Shown: one piece after another, positions 37,413 through 47,377 of the stretch
Numbering within the stretch: position 1 is the first letter of the stretch
Layout of the letters: each line of letters opens with the position of its first letter
Origin: JABAAE01 sp905480545
GTDB taxonomy: Bacteria > Planctomycetota > Planctomycetia > Pirellulales > Pirellulaceae
DNA: 64,000 nt
Assembly: GCA_943788025.1 (NCBI GenBank)
Contig: CALSOR010000002.1
Coordinates: forward strand, 62,001-126,000
Direction of reading: 5' to 3'
Notes under the pieces: model-generated
What the model saw: the letters and a program-made list of their open reading frames with translations, nothing else
What the model was told of the DNA's origin: nothing
The model's database searches: none
Program-made: the position numbers and the translations under genes

Positions 37413-37641
37413 TTAGTCAAAAACTCCCATTGAAAAAATACAACTCCGGTCACCCGGCCTACCGCGTTAAATGCGGAAACTTCTAAAACGTTGGCATCAA
37501 ATGCTCAGTTGACTATCTTTTTGACAAAAGTTGGCGAGCAAAGATCGGGCCCTTACCACCATTGTCCAACAGAACAGACACCCCTGGCAATGAGTTTCCT
37601 TCACAATTTTCGGAAATTTCTCCTATAAATCGATCGTCGGG

Positions 37642-38655
37642 CTACTCCACAGTCCAAGTGTCACCAGAATGCAGAAGCTCCATCAAATCGCCTTCACCCT
37701 TCTCTTGCCGGGCATCTGCGACTTGCTCATTAAGACTTTGGTCGTACATCGGTGCAGAAATGTTCCGAAAAACTCCAATTGGCACCGGAAATTCAGGGAA
37801 TTTCATCCTAGACAGCAGCATTGCAAGCATAGGCGACTCGATTGTTTCATCATGGAAAAGCAAATCGTCCTCACCGATCTGTTCTAGCGAAACAACCTCG
37901 GGGTCCAGTCCGTTCAAGCGAATCCCTTTGTCCCGGTTCTTCCCAAAAATCATTGGTTTGCCGTGCTCCAAGACCAATACATTGTCCTCTTTGGTCTCTT
38001 TATCCGTCATATGGCTCCAAACCCCGTCGTTGAAGACATTGCAATTCTGATTCACTTCAACAAAAGAAACTCCACGGTGCTGAGCGGCTCGTTTTAATGT
38101 TTCGCCAAGATGCTTGGTATTAAAGTCGATCGAGCGAGCCACGAAGGTTGCTTCAGAACTGATCGCGACTGTGCAAGGACTGAGAGGGTTATCAATTGAA
38201 CCCCGCGGCGTACTTTTGGTGACATGACCCAGCGGCGAAGTCGGAGAATACTGGCCTTTGGTTAACCCGTAGATGCTGTTGTTAAACATCACGATGTTGA
38301 CATCCAAATTCCTACGAATGCAGTGCATCAAATGATTGCCACCGATGCTTAATCCGTCACCGTCGCCCGTGATGACCCAAACTTGCAGCTCAGGTCGCGT
38401 CGATTTCAAGCCCGTTGCGAATGCAGGTGCGCGGCCGTGAATGCTGTGCATCCCGTAGGTGTTCATGTAGTACGGAAAACGACTCGAGCAGCCAATTCCG
38501 GAAATGAAAACCGTTTCCTCTCGGGAAAACCCAAGTGATGGCAACATCTTTTTCATCTGAGCCAGAATCGAATAATCACCACAACCGGGACACCATCGAA
38601 TGTCTTGGTCGCTGGCAAAATCAGTTGGCTTTAATACGTTTAGTGTTGAGCTCAT
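37642..38655 (-). CDS. korB: 2-oxoacid:ferredoxin oxidoreductase, beta subunit
   Basis: A 337-residue thiamine-diphosphate subunit. It has IRWCPGCGDYS at residues 20-30 and the TPP/Mg motif GDGDGLSIGGNH followed by NNSIYGLTKGQ, as in KorB/PorB. With the alpha subunit encoded upstream it converts 2-oxoglutarate (or pyruvate) and CoA to the acyl-CoA, CO2 and reduced ferredoxin. 2-Oxoglutarate is the more likely substrate for this two-subunit type in aerobic bacteria, but that is inference. The start at the ATG 38655 (MSSTLNVLK) was chosen over a TTG four codons upstream. Confidence 0.92.
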   Translation of the reverse strand: MSSTLNVLKPTDFASDQDIRWCPGCGDYSILAQMKKMLPSLGFSREETVFISGIGCSSRFPYYMNTYGMHSIHGRAPAFATGLKSTRPELQVWVITGDGDGLSIGGNHLMHCIRRNLDVNIVMFNNSIYGLTKGQYSPTSPLGHVTKSTPRGSIDNPLSPCTVAISSEATFVARSIDFNTKHLGETLKRAAQHRGVSFVEVNQNCNVFNDGVWSHMTDKETKEDNVLVLEHGKPMIFGKNRDKGIRLNGLDPEVVSLEQIGEDDLLFHDETIESPMLAMLLSRMKFPEFPVPIGVFRNISAPMYDQSLNEQVADARQEKGEGDLMELLHSGDTWTVE

Positions 38656-38810
38656 TTTTGTGAACAAAAAGTTTTGTGAATTAACGCAGTGGGCGTCGTT
38701 ATATTTCCATCGGACGGCAACTCTTGAGACGGCCGACTACGAATAACGATCCGATGCATTTGAAAATCGATTATGATTTCGATCAAAAATTGTGGAATAC
38801 CGTTTTACTA

Positions 38811-40676
38811 TCATGTCGTTAATTGTCGCTCGATCTGCTCTACCAGTTCGGCGATACCAAACGGCTTTCCCTTGATCTTGTTGAAGCCTTCCGCATCGAC
38901 CAAAAACTTCGAACGAATCAACATGCGAAGCTGTCCTGTATTCAATTCTGGAATCAGAATCTTCTTGTAATTGCTCAAAATTTTGCCGAGGTTTTTTGGG
39001 AACGGATTCAACCAACGCAGATGAGTATGAGCCACTGAATGGCCCCTCGCTTGACATTGTTGCACCGCGGTCGCACAAGCGCCGAACGTACCGCCCCAAC
39101 TGAGAACAAGCAAGTCGCCATTTGTCGGTCCGTTGACTACCTGGTCTCCAATCAGCTCCGTAGCGTTTTCGACTTTTTGTGCACGCACGTGCGTCATGTG
39201 CTGATGATTGTCCGGATCATAACTAACGTTTCCGGTGATGTCTTCCTTTTCCAAACCACCCAGCCGGTGTGTTAACCCTTCGGTTCCAGGAAGGGCCCAA
39301 GGCCGCGCCAAAAGCTCATCGCGTTGATATGGCAGAAACTCTGCCCCATCCGTCGTTCCCGCTGGATGTGAAATTTCGATCGGTTGCAATTCGTCTTCCG
39401 TTGGAATTTTCCAAGGCTCCGAACCATTGGCAATAAAGCCGTCAGAAAGAATAAAAACAGGCGTCATCAATCGAGTCGCAACTCGCCAAGCTTCATGTGC
39501 CACGTCAAAACAGTCAGCGGGGCTCCGCGCTGCGATCACCGGGATGGGAGATTCACCATTACGTCCATATAAGACTTGCAGCAAATCGGATTGCTCGGTT
39601 TTCGTGGGCAGGCCGGTACTTGGCCCACCGCGTTGAACGTCGATGATCAACATCGGCAGCTCCATCATGATCCCCAGACCAATGCCCTCCGCTTTGAGAG
39701 CAATCCCTGGACCACTGGAGGTTGTAATCGCCATCGAACCACCAAAGGATGCCCCGATCGCAGAACAAACCGCTGCAATCTCATCCTCCGCTTGAAAAGT
39801 CCGGACCCCAAAATGCTTGTACTTGCTCAGCTCATGCAAAATGTCGCTTGCAGGAGTGATTGGGTATGAGCCGAGGAATAAGTCCTTCCCGCTTAACTTT
39901 GAGGCAGCAACCAAGCCGTAAACTAACGCTTGATTGCCCATAATGTTTTTGTAAGTCCCCGGAGTAAGTTTCGCCGGGTTGACATGAAAGCTGGTCGCCA
40001 ATGCCTCGGTCGTTTCACCATAATTCCACCCTGCTTTGAGGGCACGGACATTCGCGTCGGCAACCTCCGGCTTCTTTCCAAACTTCTCATCAATAAAACG
40101 TAAAGTTGGCGTTAAATCGCGACCGTAAAGCCAAAACACCAACCCCATCGCAAAGAAGTTGCGGCAGCGATCCGCATGCTTCTGCGACATCCCCAGCTCG
40201 GCAACCGCGGTTCGAGTCAACGATGTCACCGGCACCTTAATCAAGCGGTATTTAGAAAGTGACTCATCATCGAGTGGATTGACGTCGGTCTTCGCCAATT
40301 TCAAATCTTTCGCGGCGAAGCTATCTTCGTCAACGATCAAGATCCCACTCTCTTTCAGGTCTTGGACGTTGGTCAGCAACGCGGCCGGATTCATTGCAAT
40401 CAATGCATCAAGCCCGTCACCTGGCGTGAAGATCTCTTCAGAGGCGAACTGAACCTGAAAGCCGCTGACACCAGCCCGGGTTCCACGCGGTGCGCGTATC
40501 TCTGCCGGAAAGTCCGGAAATGTTGCAACGTCATTTCCTGAGAGTGCTGACGTATTGGTCAACTGAGTCCCTAGCAGCTGCATGCCATCGCCTGAATCAC
40601 CCGCCAAACGAACGGTCGCTCCGGCAATTTCGGTGGACGGTTTGGTGGTGTTAAGCTCTTCCGAAATCGTAATCAT
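38811..40676 (-). CDS. korA: 2-oxoacid:ferredoxin oxidoreductase, fused gamma-alpha subunit
   Basis: A 621-residue subunit. An N-terminal gamma-type domain (about 20-210, VRLAGDSGDGMQLLGTQLT) is fused to the alpha domain (about 230-620, QALVYGLVAASKLSGKDLFLGSYPITPASDILHEL and TTSSGPGIALKAEGIGLG). This fusion is the usual form for KorA in many aerobes. It is 155 bases upstream of korB on the same strand, so the two are almost surely co-transcribed. The ATG at 40676 gives a short N-terminus before the conserved VRLAGDSGDG. Confidence 0.93.
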   Translation of the reverse strand: MITISEELNTTKPSTEIAGATVRLAGDSGDGMQLLGTQLTNTSALSGNDVATFPDFPAEIRAPRGTRAGVSGFQVQFASEEIFTPGDGLDALIAMNPAALLTNVQDLKESGILIVDEDSFAAKDLKLAKTDVNPLDDESLSKYRLIKVPVTSLTRTAVAELGMSQKHADRCRNFFAMGLVFWLYGRDLTPTLRFIDEKFGKKPEVADANVRALKAGWNYGETTEALATSFHVNPAKLTPGTYKNIMGNQALVYGLVAASKLSGKDLFLGSYPITPASDILHELSKYKHFGVRTFQAEDEIAAVCSAIGASFGGSMAITTSSGPGIALKAEGIGLGIMMELPMLIIDVQRGGPSTGLPTKTEQSDLLQVLYGRNGESPIPVIAARSPADCFDVAHEAWRVATRLMTPVFILSDGFIANGSEPWKIPTEDELQPIEISHPAGTTDGAEFLPYQRDELLARPWALPGTEGLTHRLGGLEKEDITGNVSYDPDNHQHMTHVRAQKVENATELIGDQVVNGPTNGDLLVLSWGGTFGACATAVQQCQARGHSVAHTHLRWLNPFPKNLGKILSNYKKILIPELNTGQLRMLIRSKFLVDAEGFNKIKGKPFGIAELVEQIERQLTT

Positions 40677-41489
40677 GTCGTGGTTAGAATCTAAAGTTCG
40701 AGGCCCCTTTTCCGTAAACGAAAAACGAGCTTGTGATTTGTATTTATGCTTCAGCTAGCGTCCGGCCAGTGGCCATTAGCTACGATTGTCCGGTGCATTT
40801 CACGGAATGGGATGCTTTACAGAAATTCAAGCAATCTGCCAATTCCGATTATCAAATTCCATAAGTCACTTATAGCAGTGCATTTTTTTCATACCCCCTC
40901 GACCGAAAAAAATATCGCTTCAAAACCTGCTGATCGTCATTTGCTCGCAACCGCACAATAATTGGATAATTTGTTTCGTAACGTAGAAGATGAACTTCAA
41001 CACAAAACGACCATGACAACACTGGTGATCGAAATGTCAGAAAAGGCTTCGATCAAAGAAAGTCGGCAATTGAGCTGGAGAAGGTCAAAACCATGATCAT
41101 TCCACCAATCTCACATTTGGAATAATATCGATTTTGGCCCGCAATTCAAAGGCGTAATTACGTCTCGCCACCTGCTTTAAACTGCCAATTCCCTGTTGTT
41201 TATCACGCGGATTTCGACGGCGGCGTTGAGAATGGGCGAGAAATGCGATAAAATCCCGCGCGTCGAAACTGGACGAACAAGATGGTTTTCGGTTGGCTCC
41301 GGCAATTATTTAATGCCAGATGGTTGTGATGCGTTGCCCCGGACCAAGCCAAAGCAAGAAAGAAGCTCCGTGTTTGAACTCAAGGACTTTTTTACTGCCG
41401 TAACATGACTTGGGCACCAAACGACGAATCACCAAATCCCACGACGATCAAAGACACTCATTCAAACAACAAGAATAAAGGAAACTCAC
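40677..41489. other. Intergenic region, no gene recognised
   Basis: About 0.8 kb between the divergent korA and ndk genes. Open frames here are short and show no protein-like conservation. It must contain both promoters; AAGGA about 10 bases before the TTG of ndk is the only clear signal. Confidence 0.45.
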
Positions 41490-41948
41490 TTGGAAAGATC
41501 ACTGATCCTGCTGAAACCGGACTGCGTACAGCGTCGATTGTGCGGAAAAATTATTTCGCGATTTGAAGAAAAAGCCATCAACATTATCGGATTAAAGATG
41601 ATTCAGGTGACACCTGAATTGTCAAAGCAACATTATGCCGAGCACGTTGAAAAGCCATTTTATCCGGGCTTGGAGGAGTTTATCACCGGCGCACCTGTCG
41701 TAGCGATGGTCCTTGAAGGGCTTGATGTGATTCGCGTCGTCCGCGAAATGCTTGGCGCGACCAACGGCCTGAATGCTGCATCAGGCACGATCCGTGGCGA
41801 TTACAGCAGTAGTCGCCAGATGAACCTGGTTCACGCGTCGGATGGGCCTGATGCGTCGGCCCGCGAAATCGCTTTGTATTTTGCTGACAATGAAATCTGC
41901 GGCTACGAACCTTGTCTGACGCCATGGCTCAAGGCATCTGACGAATAG
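41490..41948 (+). CDS. ndk: Nucleoside diphosphate kinase
   Basis: A 152-residue enzyme that balances NTP pools by moving the gamma-phosphate through a phosphohistidine. The active-site His is H115 in NLVHASD, and the start MERSLILLKPDCVQRRLCGKI and GLKMIQVT are typical. The length is near normal (140-150). The start is a TTG at 41490, supported by AAGGAAAC just upstream and by the exact family N-terminus. A hairpin terminator follows. Confidence 0.96.
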   Translation: MERSLILLKPDCVQRRLCGKIISRFEEKAINIIGLKMIQVTPELSKQHYAEHVEKPFYPGLEEFITGAPVVAMVLEGLDVIRVVREMLGATNGLNAASGTIRGDYSSSRQMNLVHASDGPDASAREIALYFADNEICGYEPCLTPWLKASDE

Positions 41949-41982
41949 TTGAGACGGTTTTCGCATGTTGCAAGCTTCATTT

Positions 41983-42007
41983 AACGCTCGGGAAACCGAG
42001 CGTTTTT
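41983..42007 (+). terminator. Intrinsic terminator of ndk
   Basis: A 9-bp stem aacgctcgg/ccgagcgtt capped by a GAAA tetraloop and running into T residues. Confidence 0.92.
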
Positions 42008-42254
42008 CGTTGGCGCACCTGAAAATGCGAGAGTCATCATTGTCGTAACGATGGCTCAATCAATGGCACTGAGCCCGGTGCCTTCGCGTGTGGCATGGCC
42101 TGCCGCATCTTTTTTCTAAGAAAAGTTTGTAACCATCCAAGCTTTTTTCTTCTTATATGGATGCTGCGGGTTTAATCAGTTTATTCTGGTTCATTGGGCG
42201 ACGAAGACTCAATCCGCAACGCGATTCCACCTCGAAAAACCAGTCGATTTTGAA

Positions 42255-44129
42255 ATGACAACAATAAACCAATGTTCGGAATGCGGTGCGGAGATTGATT
42301 CGCGGTCCAAGATGCCTTGCCCAGCCTGTTTAATGAAGCTGGGGATGCAAAGCTGGGGGACTCCCAGCCCGTCGCTTGGTTCGCCTTCGCTTGACGATGC
42401 CCCTGTGACGATGGATCAATCCAAAAGTGCGGGCGGATTCGACGAAAAAATTGCATCCATCATCGAATCTCAGTTTCCCGGTTTGGAAATCTTGGGGTTG
42501 TTGGGACAAGGCGGAATGGGCACGGTGTTCAAGGCCCGACAAACCAGCCTTGACCGAATCGTCGCCATCAAGGTCATCCGAAGCGATACCGAACATCGAG
42601 AAACGTTTGAGGTACGGTTCTCTCGTGAGGCGCGAGCATTAGCCAGTTTGAATCATCCGAACATCGTCACCGTCCATGACTTTGGAAAGACAGACAATTA
42701 CTTTTTCTTAATGATGGAATTCGTTGACGGTGTGAACATCCGCGACCTATTGGCCGGACAAAAAATCAGCCCCCGTGAAGCACTTGAAATCATCCCGCAA
42801 GTTTGTGACGCGTTGCAATATGCTCACGATCAAGGCGTTGTACATCGTGACATCAAACCTGAGAACATTCTGCTTGACAAAAACGGTCGAGTGAAAATCG
42901 CTGATTATGGCTTGGCAAAACTGGTAAAAAACGAAACGGCCACACCGTCATTGACACGAACAAACCATGTGATGGGAACACCCCACTACATGGCACCAGA
43001 ACAGGTCGAAAAGCCACTTACGGTTGACCATCGCGCGGACATCTATTCGCTTGGTGTCGTGATTTATGAAATGCTCACCGGCGAATTGCCGCTGGGTCGA
43101 TTCGCTCCACCATCACAAAAGGCTGCAGTTGACTCAAGACTGGACAAAATCGTTTTGCATACTTTGGAGAAAGAACCGGGGCTTCGATACCAACGGGTCA
43201 GCGAAGTCAAAACAGACTTTCAGTCCATCGTTGAAACATCACCTGAACGTCGCGATCCTGTACCGACCGGACAACAAAATGCCTCTGCGACGCCTGCTCA
43301 CGATGACCAGCCCAATCCGTACGGAGGAACTCCTTCGCAGTTCGAAAGCCAAAACCATCCACGTCACAGTGAGGCCTACCGAAAACAGCAAGTCGGCCCC
43401 CAAAAACCGCAACCACACCAACCGCCAAGTCCGCCGAATTTTGTGGCAAATCCAGATGGATCCGTCAAAAATTCGCACGGCGATGAAGGCATTGCTGGAA
43501 AGGCAATTCCCCGAAATTCTTCGGGAAATTCTTCGGGAAATTTTTCAGGAATCTTCCATCATCAAACCTACTTGAACGCACTCTACTTATTGCTTTCCTT
43601 TCCGTTTGGGCTCGCCTTATTCATTGTAACCGTCGTAGGCATTTCGACTGGTTTTGCTACGCTTATCATCTGGATAGGATTTTTTGTCTTGTTCGGTGCA
43701 TTTTTTATACTACGTGTGCTGCTTTCGATCGAACGTGCAATGGTCCAATGGCTTTTGGGTGAATCGATCGTTTACCGAAATCCTGTTTTAAAGCAGGCAA
43801 CGATGAAGGAGAAATTCAAAACGATTCTCAAAGACCGATCCACATGGTGGGGCGTACTTTACTCACTTATCAATTTTCCGTTTAGCGTACTTTGCTTCGT
43901 TGTCGTCATCACGTTTTTTGTCGTACCCCTAATCCTACTCGCGAGTCCAATCCTGTGTACGCAGTCGTGGTGTGAAATCAACATTGCCTCGATAGAAATA
44001 GACTCTTTTCAAAAAGGTTTGGTCGCTGCAGTCCTCGGCTTTCCGATCTTTTTTATTGGCATGAAACTAACGAACCTGATGGCGTTTGTCAGCAAAAAGA
44101 TGTCCGCGTTTTTTCTCTCAACCATGTAA
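42255..44129 (+). CDS. Hanks-type Ser/Thr protein kinase, zinc ribbon N-terminus and C-terminal membrane helices
   Basis: A 624-residue kinase. A small zinc ribbon, CSECGAE...CPACLMKLG (residues 8-31), comes first. The kinase domain follows (about 77-355) with the glycine loop LLGQGGMGTVFKA, VAIKVIR, the catalytic HRD at 197-199 (VVHRDIKPENILL), the DYG variant of DFG (IADYGLAKL) and GTPHYMAPEQ. After a long Pro/Gln/Ser-rich linker the C-terminus has three or four membrane helices (about 440-610). Planctomycetes have many such kinases; the target is unknown. An unusual feature is the zinc ribbon in front of the kinase domain. Confidence 0.92.
   Translation: MTTINQCSECGAEIDSRSKMPCPACLMKLGMQSWGTPSPSLGSPSLDDAPVTMDQSKSAGGFDEKIASIIESQFPGLEILGLLGQGGMGTVFKARQTSLDRIVAIKVIRSDTEHRETFEVRFSREARALASLNHPNIVTVHDFGKTDNYFFLMMEFVDGVNIRDLLAGQKISPREALEIIPQVCDALQYAHDQGVVHRDIKPENILLDKNGRVKIADYGLAKLVKNETATPSLTRTNHVMGTPHYMAPEQVEKPLTVDHRADIYSLGVVIYEMLTGELPLGRFAPPSQKAAVDSRLDKIVLHTLEKEPGLRYQRVSEVKTDFQSIVETSPERRDPVPTGQQNASATPAHDDQPNPYGGTPSQFESQNHPRHSEAYRKQQVGPQKPQPHQPPSPPNFVANPDGSVKNSHGDEGIAGKAIPRNSSGNSSGNFSGIFHHQTYLNALYLLLSFPFGLALFIVTVVGISTGFATLIIWIGFFVLFGAFFILRVLLSIERAMVQWLLGESIVYRNPVLKQATMKEKFKTILKDRSTWWGVLYSLINFPFSVLCFVVVITFFVVPLILLASPILCTQSWCEINIASIEIDSFQKGLVAAVLGFPIFFIGMKLTNLMAFVSKKMSAFFLSTM
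43514..43549 (+). repeat. Three 12-base in-frame repeats in the kinase gene
   Basis: Copies aaattcttcggg (43514-43525, 43526-43537) and a variant (43538-43549) encode the Ser-Gly-Asn linker just before the membrane helices. A slippage-prone coding microsatellite. Confidence 0.8.
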
Positions 44130-44294
44130 CGCATTCTCTGTAGCCTGACACGTCAAAAACCCCAGAAGAATGAGTTGGCATTCATACTGAAAAAATCACG
44201 ATTACGACCTGTAAATTGCTAGAGCCATTTGTGAAAAAGCAAGCTAAAGTAATTCAGCAAGTCCAACTATGATTATTAAGACGGCATTTCCATA

Positions 44295-45314
44295 ATGGAT
44301 TCACCAACACAACTTTATCCACTTCGATTCAAGCCTTTGTTTCGCGAATACATTTGGGGTGGCCGGCGGCTGGGTACTCAACTGAACAAACCCATTGGTG
44401 CTGGCCGGACGTATGCTGAATCCTGGGAAATTGTCGATCACGGCGGCGATCAAAGTGTCATCGCATACGGAATTCACGCCGGGAAAACGTTGGGGGATCT
44501 CGTTCGTTCAAATCCAATCGAATTACTCGGTAATAACATCGCCGCGGAAATTGCCGATTCAACGCTACCGGTGAATTTGCAAAATCGTTTTCCACTTCTA
44601 TTCAAATTTCTTGATGCAAACCAAAATCTGAGTGTGCAAGTTCATCCGGATGACAAAATGGGTGCAACTTTGCCCGAACCAGATCTTGGAAAAACGGAGG
44701 CCTGGATCGTGATGGCCGCTGCGCCCGGTTCAAAAGTTTATGCCGGATTGAAAACCGGAATTGACCAAACTGAATTTCGCAAATCGATTGAGGAAAATCG
44801 ATCCGAGGAAGTTTTACACAGCTTTGAGCCATCTGTCGGCCAATGCATCTTTATCCCCGCTGGAACCGTTCATGCACTTGGTGAAGGCTTACTGATTGCC
44901 GAGATTCAGCAATGCAGCAACACGACGTTTCGACTTTATGATTGGGGTCGTGTCGACGCGGCCGGAATTGGGCGAGAACTTCATATCGATTCTGGAATCG
45001 CCGCGACAGATTTTTCCCTCGGCCCGGTTTCACCATGCTCGCCGGTTGAAATAGATTCCAATAACGAAGTTGTGGTCGAATGCGACAAATTTCGCGTCGT
45101 TCGATCAACGTTACGCGAACGCAAAAGAATCTCAACCGATGGCAGCTTCAAGATTATCGTTGTCATCTCTGGCGAATTCAGGATTGAAGGTGACCTGTCT
45201 TCTGAATTGATGCGAATGGGATGCACTGCCTTGATTCCAGCATCTGTCGAAAATTTTGAAATCCTGATTCCCGAAAGTTGCAAGGAAGCTGAATTCCTGA
45301 TCATATCTGCTTGA
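44295..45314 (+). CDS. manA: Mannose-6-phosphate isomerase, class I
   Basis: A 339-residue cupin-type zinc isomerase that interconverts fructose-6-phosphate and mannose-6-phosphate. Family marks are FKPLFREYIWGG, AESWEI, FKFLDANQNLSVQVHPDD, FIPAGTVHALGEG and LIAEIQQCSNTTFRLYDWGR, which include the zinc ligands (Gln/His of VQVHPDD, Glu of AESWEI or EIQQ, and His of TVHAL). It is of the short bacterial type. It has no operon partner; mannose-derived nucleotide sugars for envelope glycans are the likely use. Confidence 0.92.
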   Translation: MDSPTQLYPLRFKPLFREYIWGGRRLGTQLNKPIGAGRTYAESWEIVDHGGDQSVIAYGIHAGKTLGDLVRSNPIELLGNNIAAEIADSTLPVNLQNRFPLLFKFLDANQNLSVQVHPDDKMGATLPEPDLGKTEAWIVMAAAPGSKVYAGLKTGIDQTEFRKSIEENRSEEVLHSFEPSVGQCIFIPAGTVHALGEGLLIAEIQQCSNTTFRLYDWGRVDAAGIGRELHIDSGIAATDFSLGPVSPCSPVEIDSNNEVVVECDKFRVVRSTLRERKRISTDGSFKIIVVISGEFRIEGDLSSELMRMGCTALIPASVENFEILIPESCKEAEFLIISA

Positions 45315-45986
45315 TGCACCCGCCGAATTCGGCACAGATTTTTCAAATTTGCACCTATTACAGAGTTATTACGGTATAGCTTCAAACCCCTCAAGGTTCA
45401 TCATATCCCCCTGCCGAACCAATAACCTTAAATTTAACGAAAATTTCTGAATAAGCCTTTGACCCAGTGATTCGCAGCGGTTTTAATGGAGGAGCAGTGA
45501 CGCTTGGCGGCGACCCGGCAGACCTCCTTCAAATCCCCCTTAGGTCGCCGCCCTCTTTTTTTTCAAGCCTACTCTTTCGCTTGATCGCTCCCGGCAGACC
45601 TTTATTCGGTTGGTCATCTTTCTTGACCTGCGTCTATTTACAAAAAAGATAGCGGATTGGCTGCAGCACCAAGGATGCCCAAACATCGACGAATACCGGC
45701 GTGGTTTGATTGGAATAACTCAAGCTGGAAACCAATGCCAAAAATGGGAAATGGGCTAAACGGCGAACAAGTGTTTGCCACTCATTCACGAACGAAACAT
45801 CTGCGTTGTTCCAATCGACCGCGATCCTAGTGGCCCAGTTCATGACACATCAAAGAACGAGGCATTCACTTGCAGCGAGTTGATTTACCAAACCGACGGG
45901 ATTGCGAGTGCCAATTCGCACTCCCACCAGCTTTTCGAATGGACATTATCGGCAATCTGTTTTCGGAGCAATGCTCCCGCCCAGCC
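45315..45986. other. Intergenic region with a large inverted repeat
   Basis: About 0.67 kb without a supported gene. GGCGGCGACC (45506-45515) and GGTCGCCGCC (45543-45552) form a 10-bp inverted repeat with a 27-base spacer, followed by a C/T run. A 12-base word cccggcagacct occurs at about 45514 and again near 45591. A minus-strand open frame (45634-45843, 69 codons) looks partly protein-like but matches nothing I know. Confidence 0.45.
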
Positions 45987-47075
45987 TTAAGCTTGGGAAA
46001 TCGGCAAGAATCGATTTGGGGACGTCAAAACAAGAATTGCGGCTGCTGTGCAGAAAGTACGACTGGTGATGCAATGGTGTCCCGTCCAACTGCCGTCACG
46101 ATTCTGAACATCGATCAGCTTATCACGAACAACGGGGTACCACTTCTCCCAGTCTTTACCACCTTTTTGAAGCATCGTTTCGGTGATCAAGTGAAACGCT
46201 AGAAACTCTTCACCACCGGCTTGAGTAAAGGGTGTGTTGTCGGTCGTCACCAAACGTAGAACTTTCTCGAAAGTCGTTTTGGCGGCAACTTCGTTTTCTT
46301 TCTTCATCGCGTAGAGCACTCGAATACCTGCCGCGTTTTTGTAGAGGTCATGCATCCAGCCACGTGATTGGTTTGCACTACTGGCCATGGTTTTCAAAAG
46401 ATGCTGAGTCGTTTTTTCTGGTGCTCCGCCAACGCGCATCCCAACGAAATCACAGGCGCGAAGGCTAACCCAGCCAGTAACCGTTCCAAGGGTGGGTGCC
46501 CAAGAGGTGGTTCCCCAATCTCCATTCGACGTTTGAGCTTTGACGATCGCATCGACGACTTTTCGGAGACCGTTGTTGGTCGCCTCAGGATTAGGGGCTT
46601 CTCCAACAATTTGACTTAGAAAGAGTGCAGCAAAAAAGCTATGCGCATGACGTCCGATCTTTCGCTGCAATTGCGTTCCGGTAGCGCTCGTAATATCGTC
46701 ACTGGGCATCGACTTGGTTTGCTGCAAGATAAAGTCTCGCATCTTTTTGAGTTCTTTACTTTGCCGACCTTCGATCGGCGTATTGCCCTGGGACAAAAGC
46801 GCAAGTCCACACATCGATGTGCAACCAATATCGGACTGTTGATTGATGTCGACCCCGCAACTTCCGTCACGATTCTGGGTGCGTTTGATAAAAGCAGTTG
46901 CTTTTTCGACCGCTTTTTCAGAAGCCTTGGTCGTTTCAATAAAATCCTTTTTATTCCCCTCCGTTGTCTCTACACCACCGAGGCACGAATTGTGGAGCCC
47001 AAGTCCGCTGAGTAATGACGCTGCCGGGAGAGCAGTACTTGCAGATGCAATTAGGCGTCTTCGGGAAATATTCAT
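45987..47075 (-). CDS. Exported squalene-cyclase/prenyltransferase-repeat protein
   Basis: A 362-residue protein with a twin-arginine-type signal (NISRRRLIASAS...). The body has QW-like repeats of the alpha/alpha toroid fold (TQNRDGSCGV, SNGDWGTTSW, VQNRDGSWTG), as in squalene cyclases and prenyltransferase-beta proteins, but lacks the DxDD motif of cyclases. It is therefore a toroid-fold protein of unknown role, common in planctomycetes, probably periplasmic. It has no close neighbour on the same strand. Confidence 0.82.
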   Translation of the reverse strand: MNISRRRLIASASTALPAASLLSGLGLHNSCLGGVETTEGNKKDFIETTKASEKAVEKATAFIKRTQNRDGSCGVDINQQSDIGCTSMCGLALLSQGNTPIEGRQSKELKKMRDFILQQTKSMPSDDITSATGTQLQRKIGRHAHSFFAALFLSQIVGEAPNPEATNNGLRKVVDAIVKAQTSNGDWGTTSWAPTLGTVTGWVSLRACDFVGMRVGGAPEKTTQHLLKTMASSANQSRGWMHDLYKNAAGIRVLYAMKKENEVAAKTTFEKVLRLVTTDNTPFTQAGGEEFLAFHLITETMLQKGGKDWEKWYPVVRDKLIDVQNRDGSWTGHHCITSRTFCTAAAILVLTSPNRFLPISQA

Positions 47076-47377
47076 GCGGTTTCCTACGAAAAAATGCGAA
47101 GCCCGTTCACGGCTTGGGTTTCAGACTTTTGATCTACGCGTCTATTATCGAGAACCAAGCTGAATAGGTCAAATGTTTCATGCCGTCTGCAATGGCGCCG
47201 ATTAAGCTTTCTAATCGTCAAATTGTCACGCGCCACGCCGCATTACTACCCAAATCATCGATAATCCCCGCATCATCCGCCAAATCAGCAACCGATTAAA
47301 ATCCTACGCAGCTCGTTGGCGACCATTTGTGCCACTGCGTATGGGCCCACAATCGGATCTCGTTGGGGAGCGTGAAG
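47076..47377. other. Divergent intergenic region
   Basis: No gene or RNA seen. GGGGAG lies a few bases before the ATG at 47378. Confidence 0.4.
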
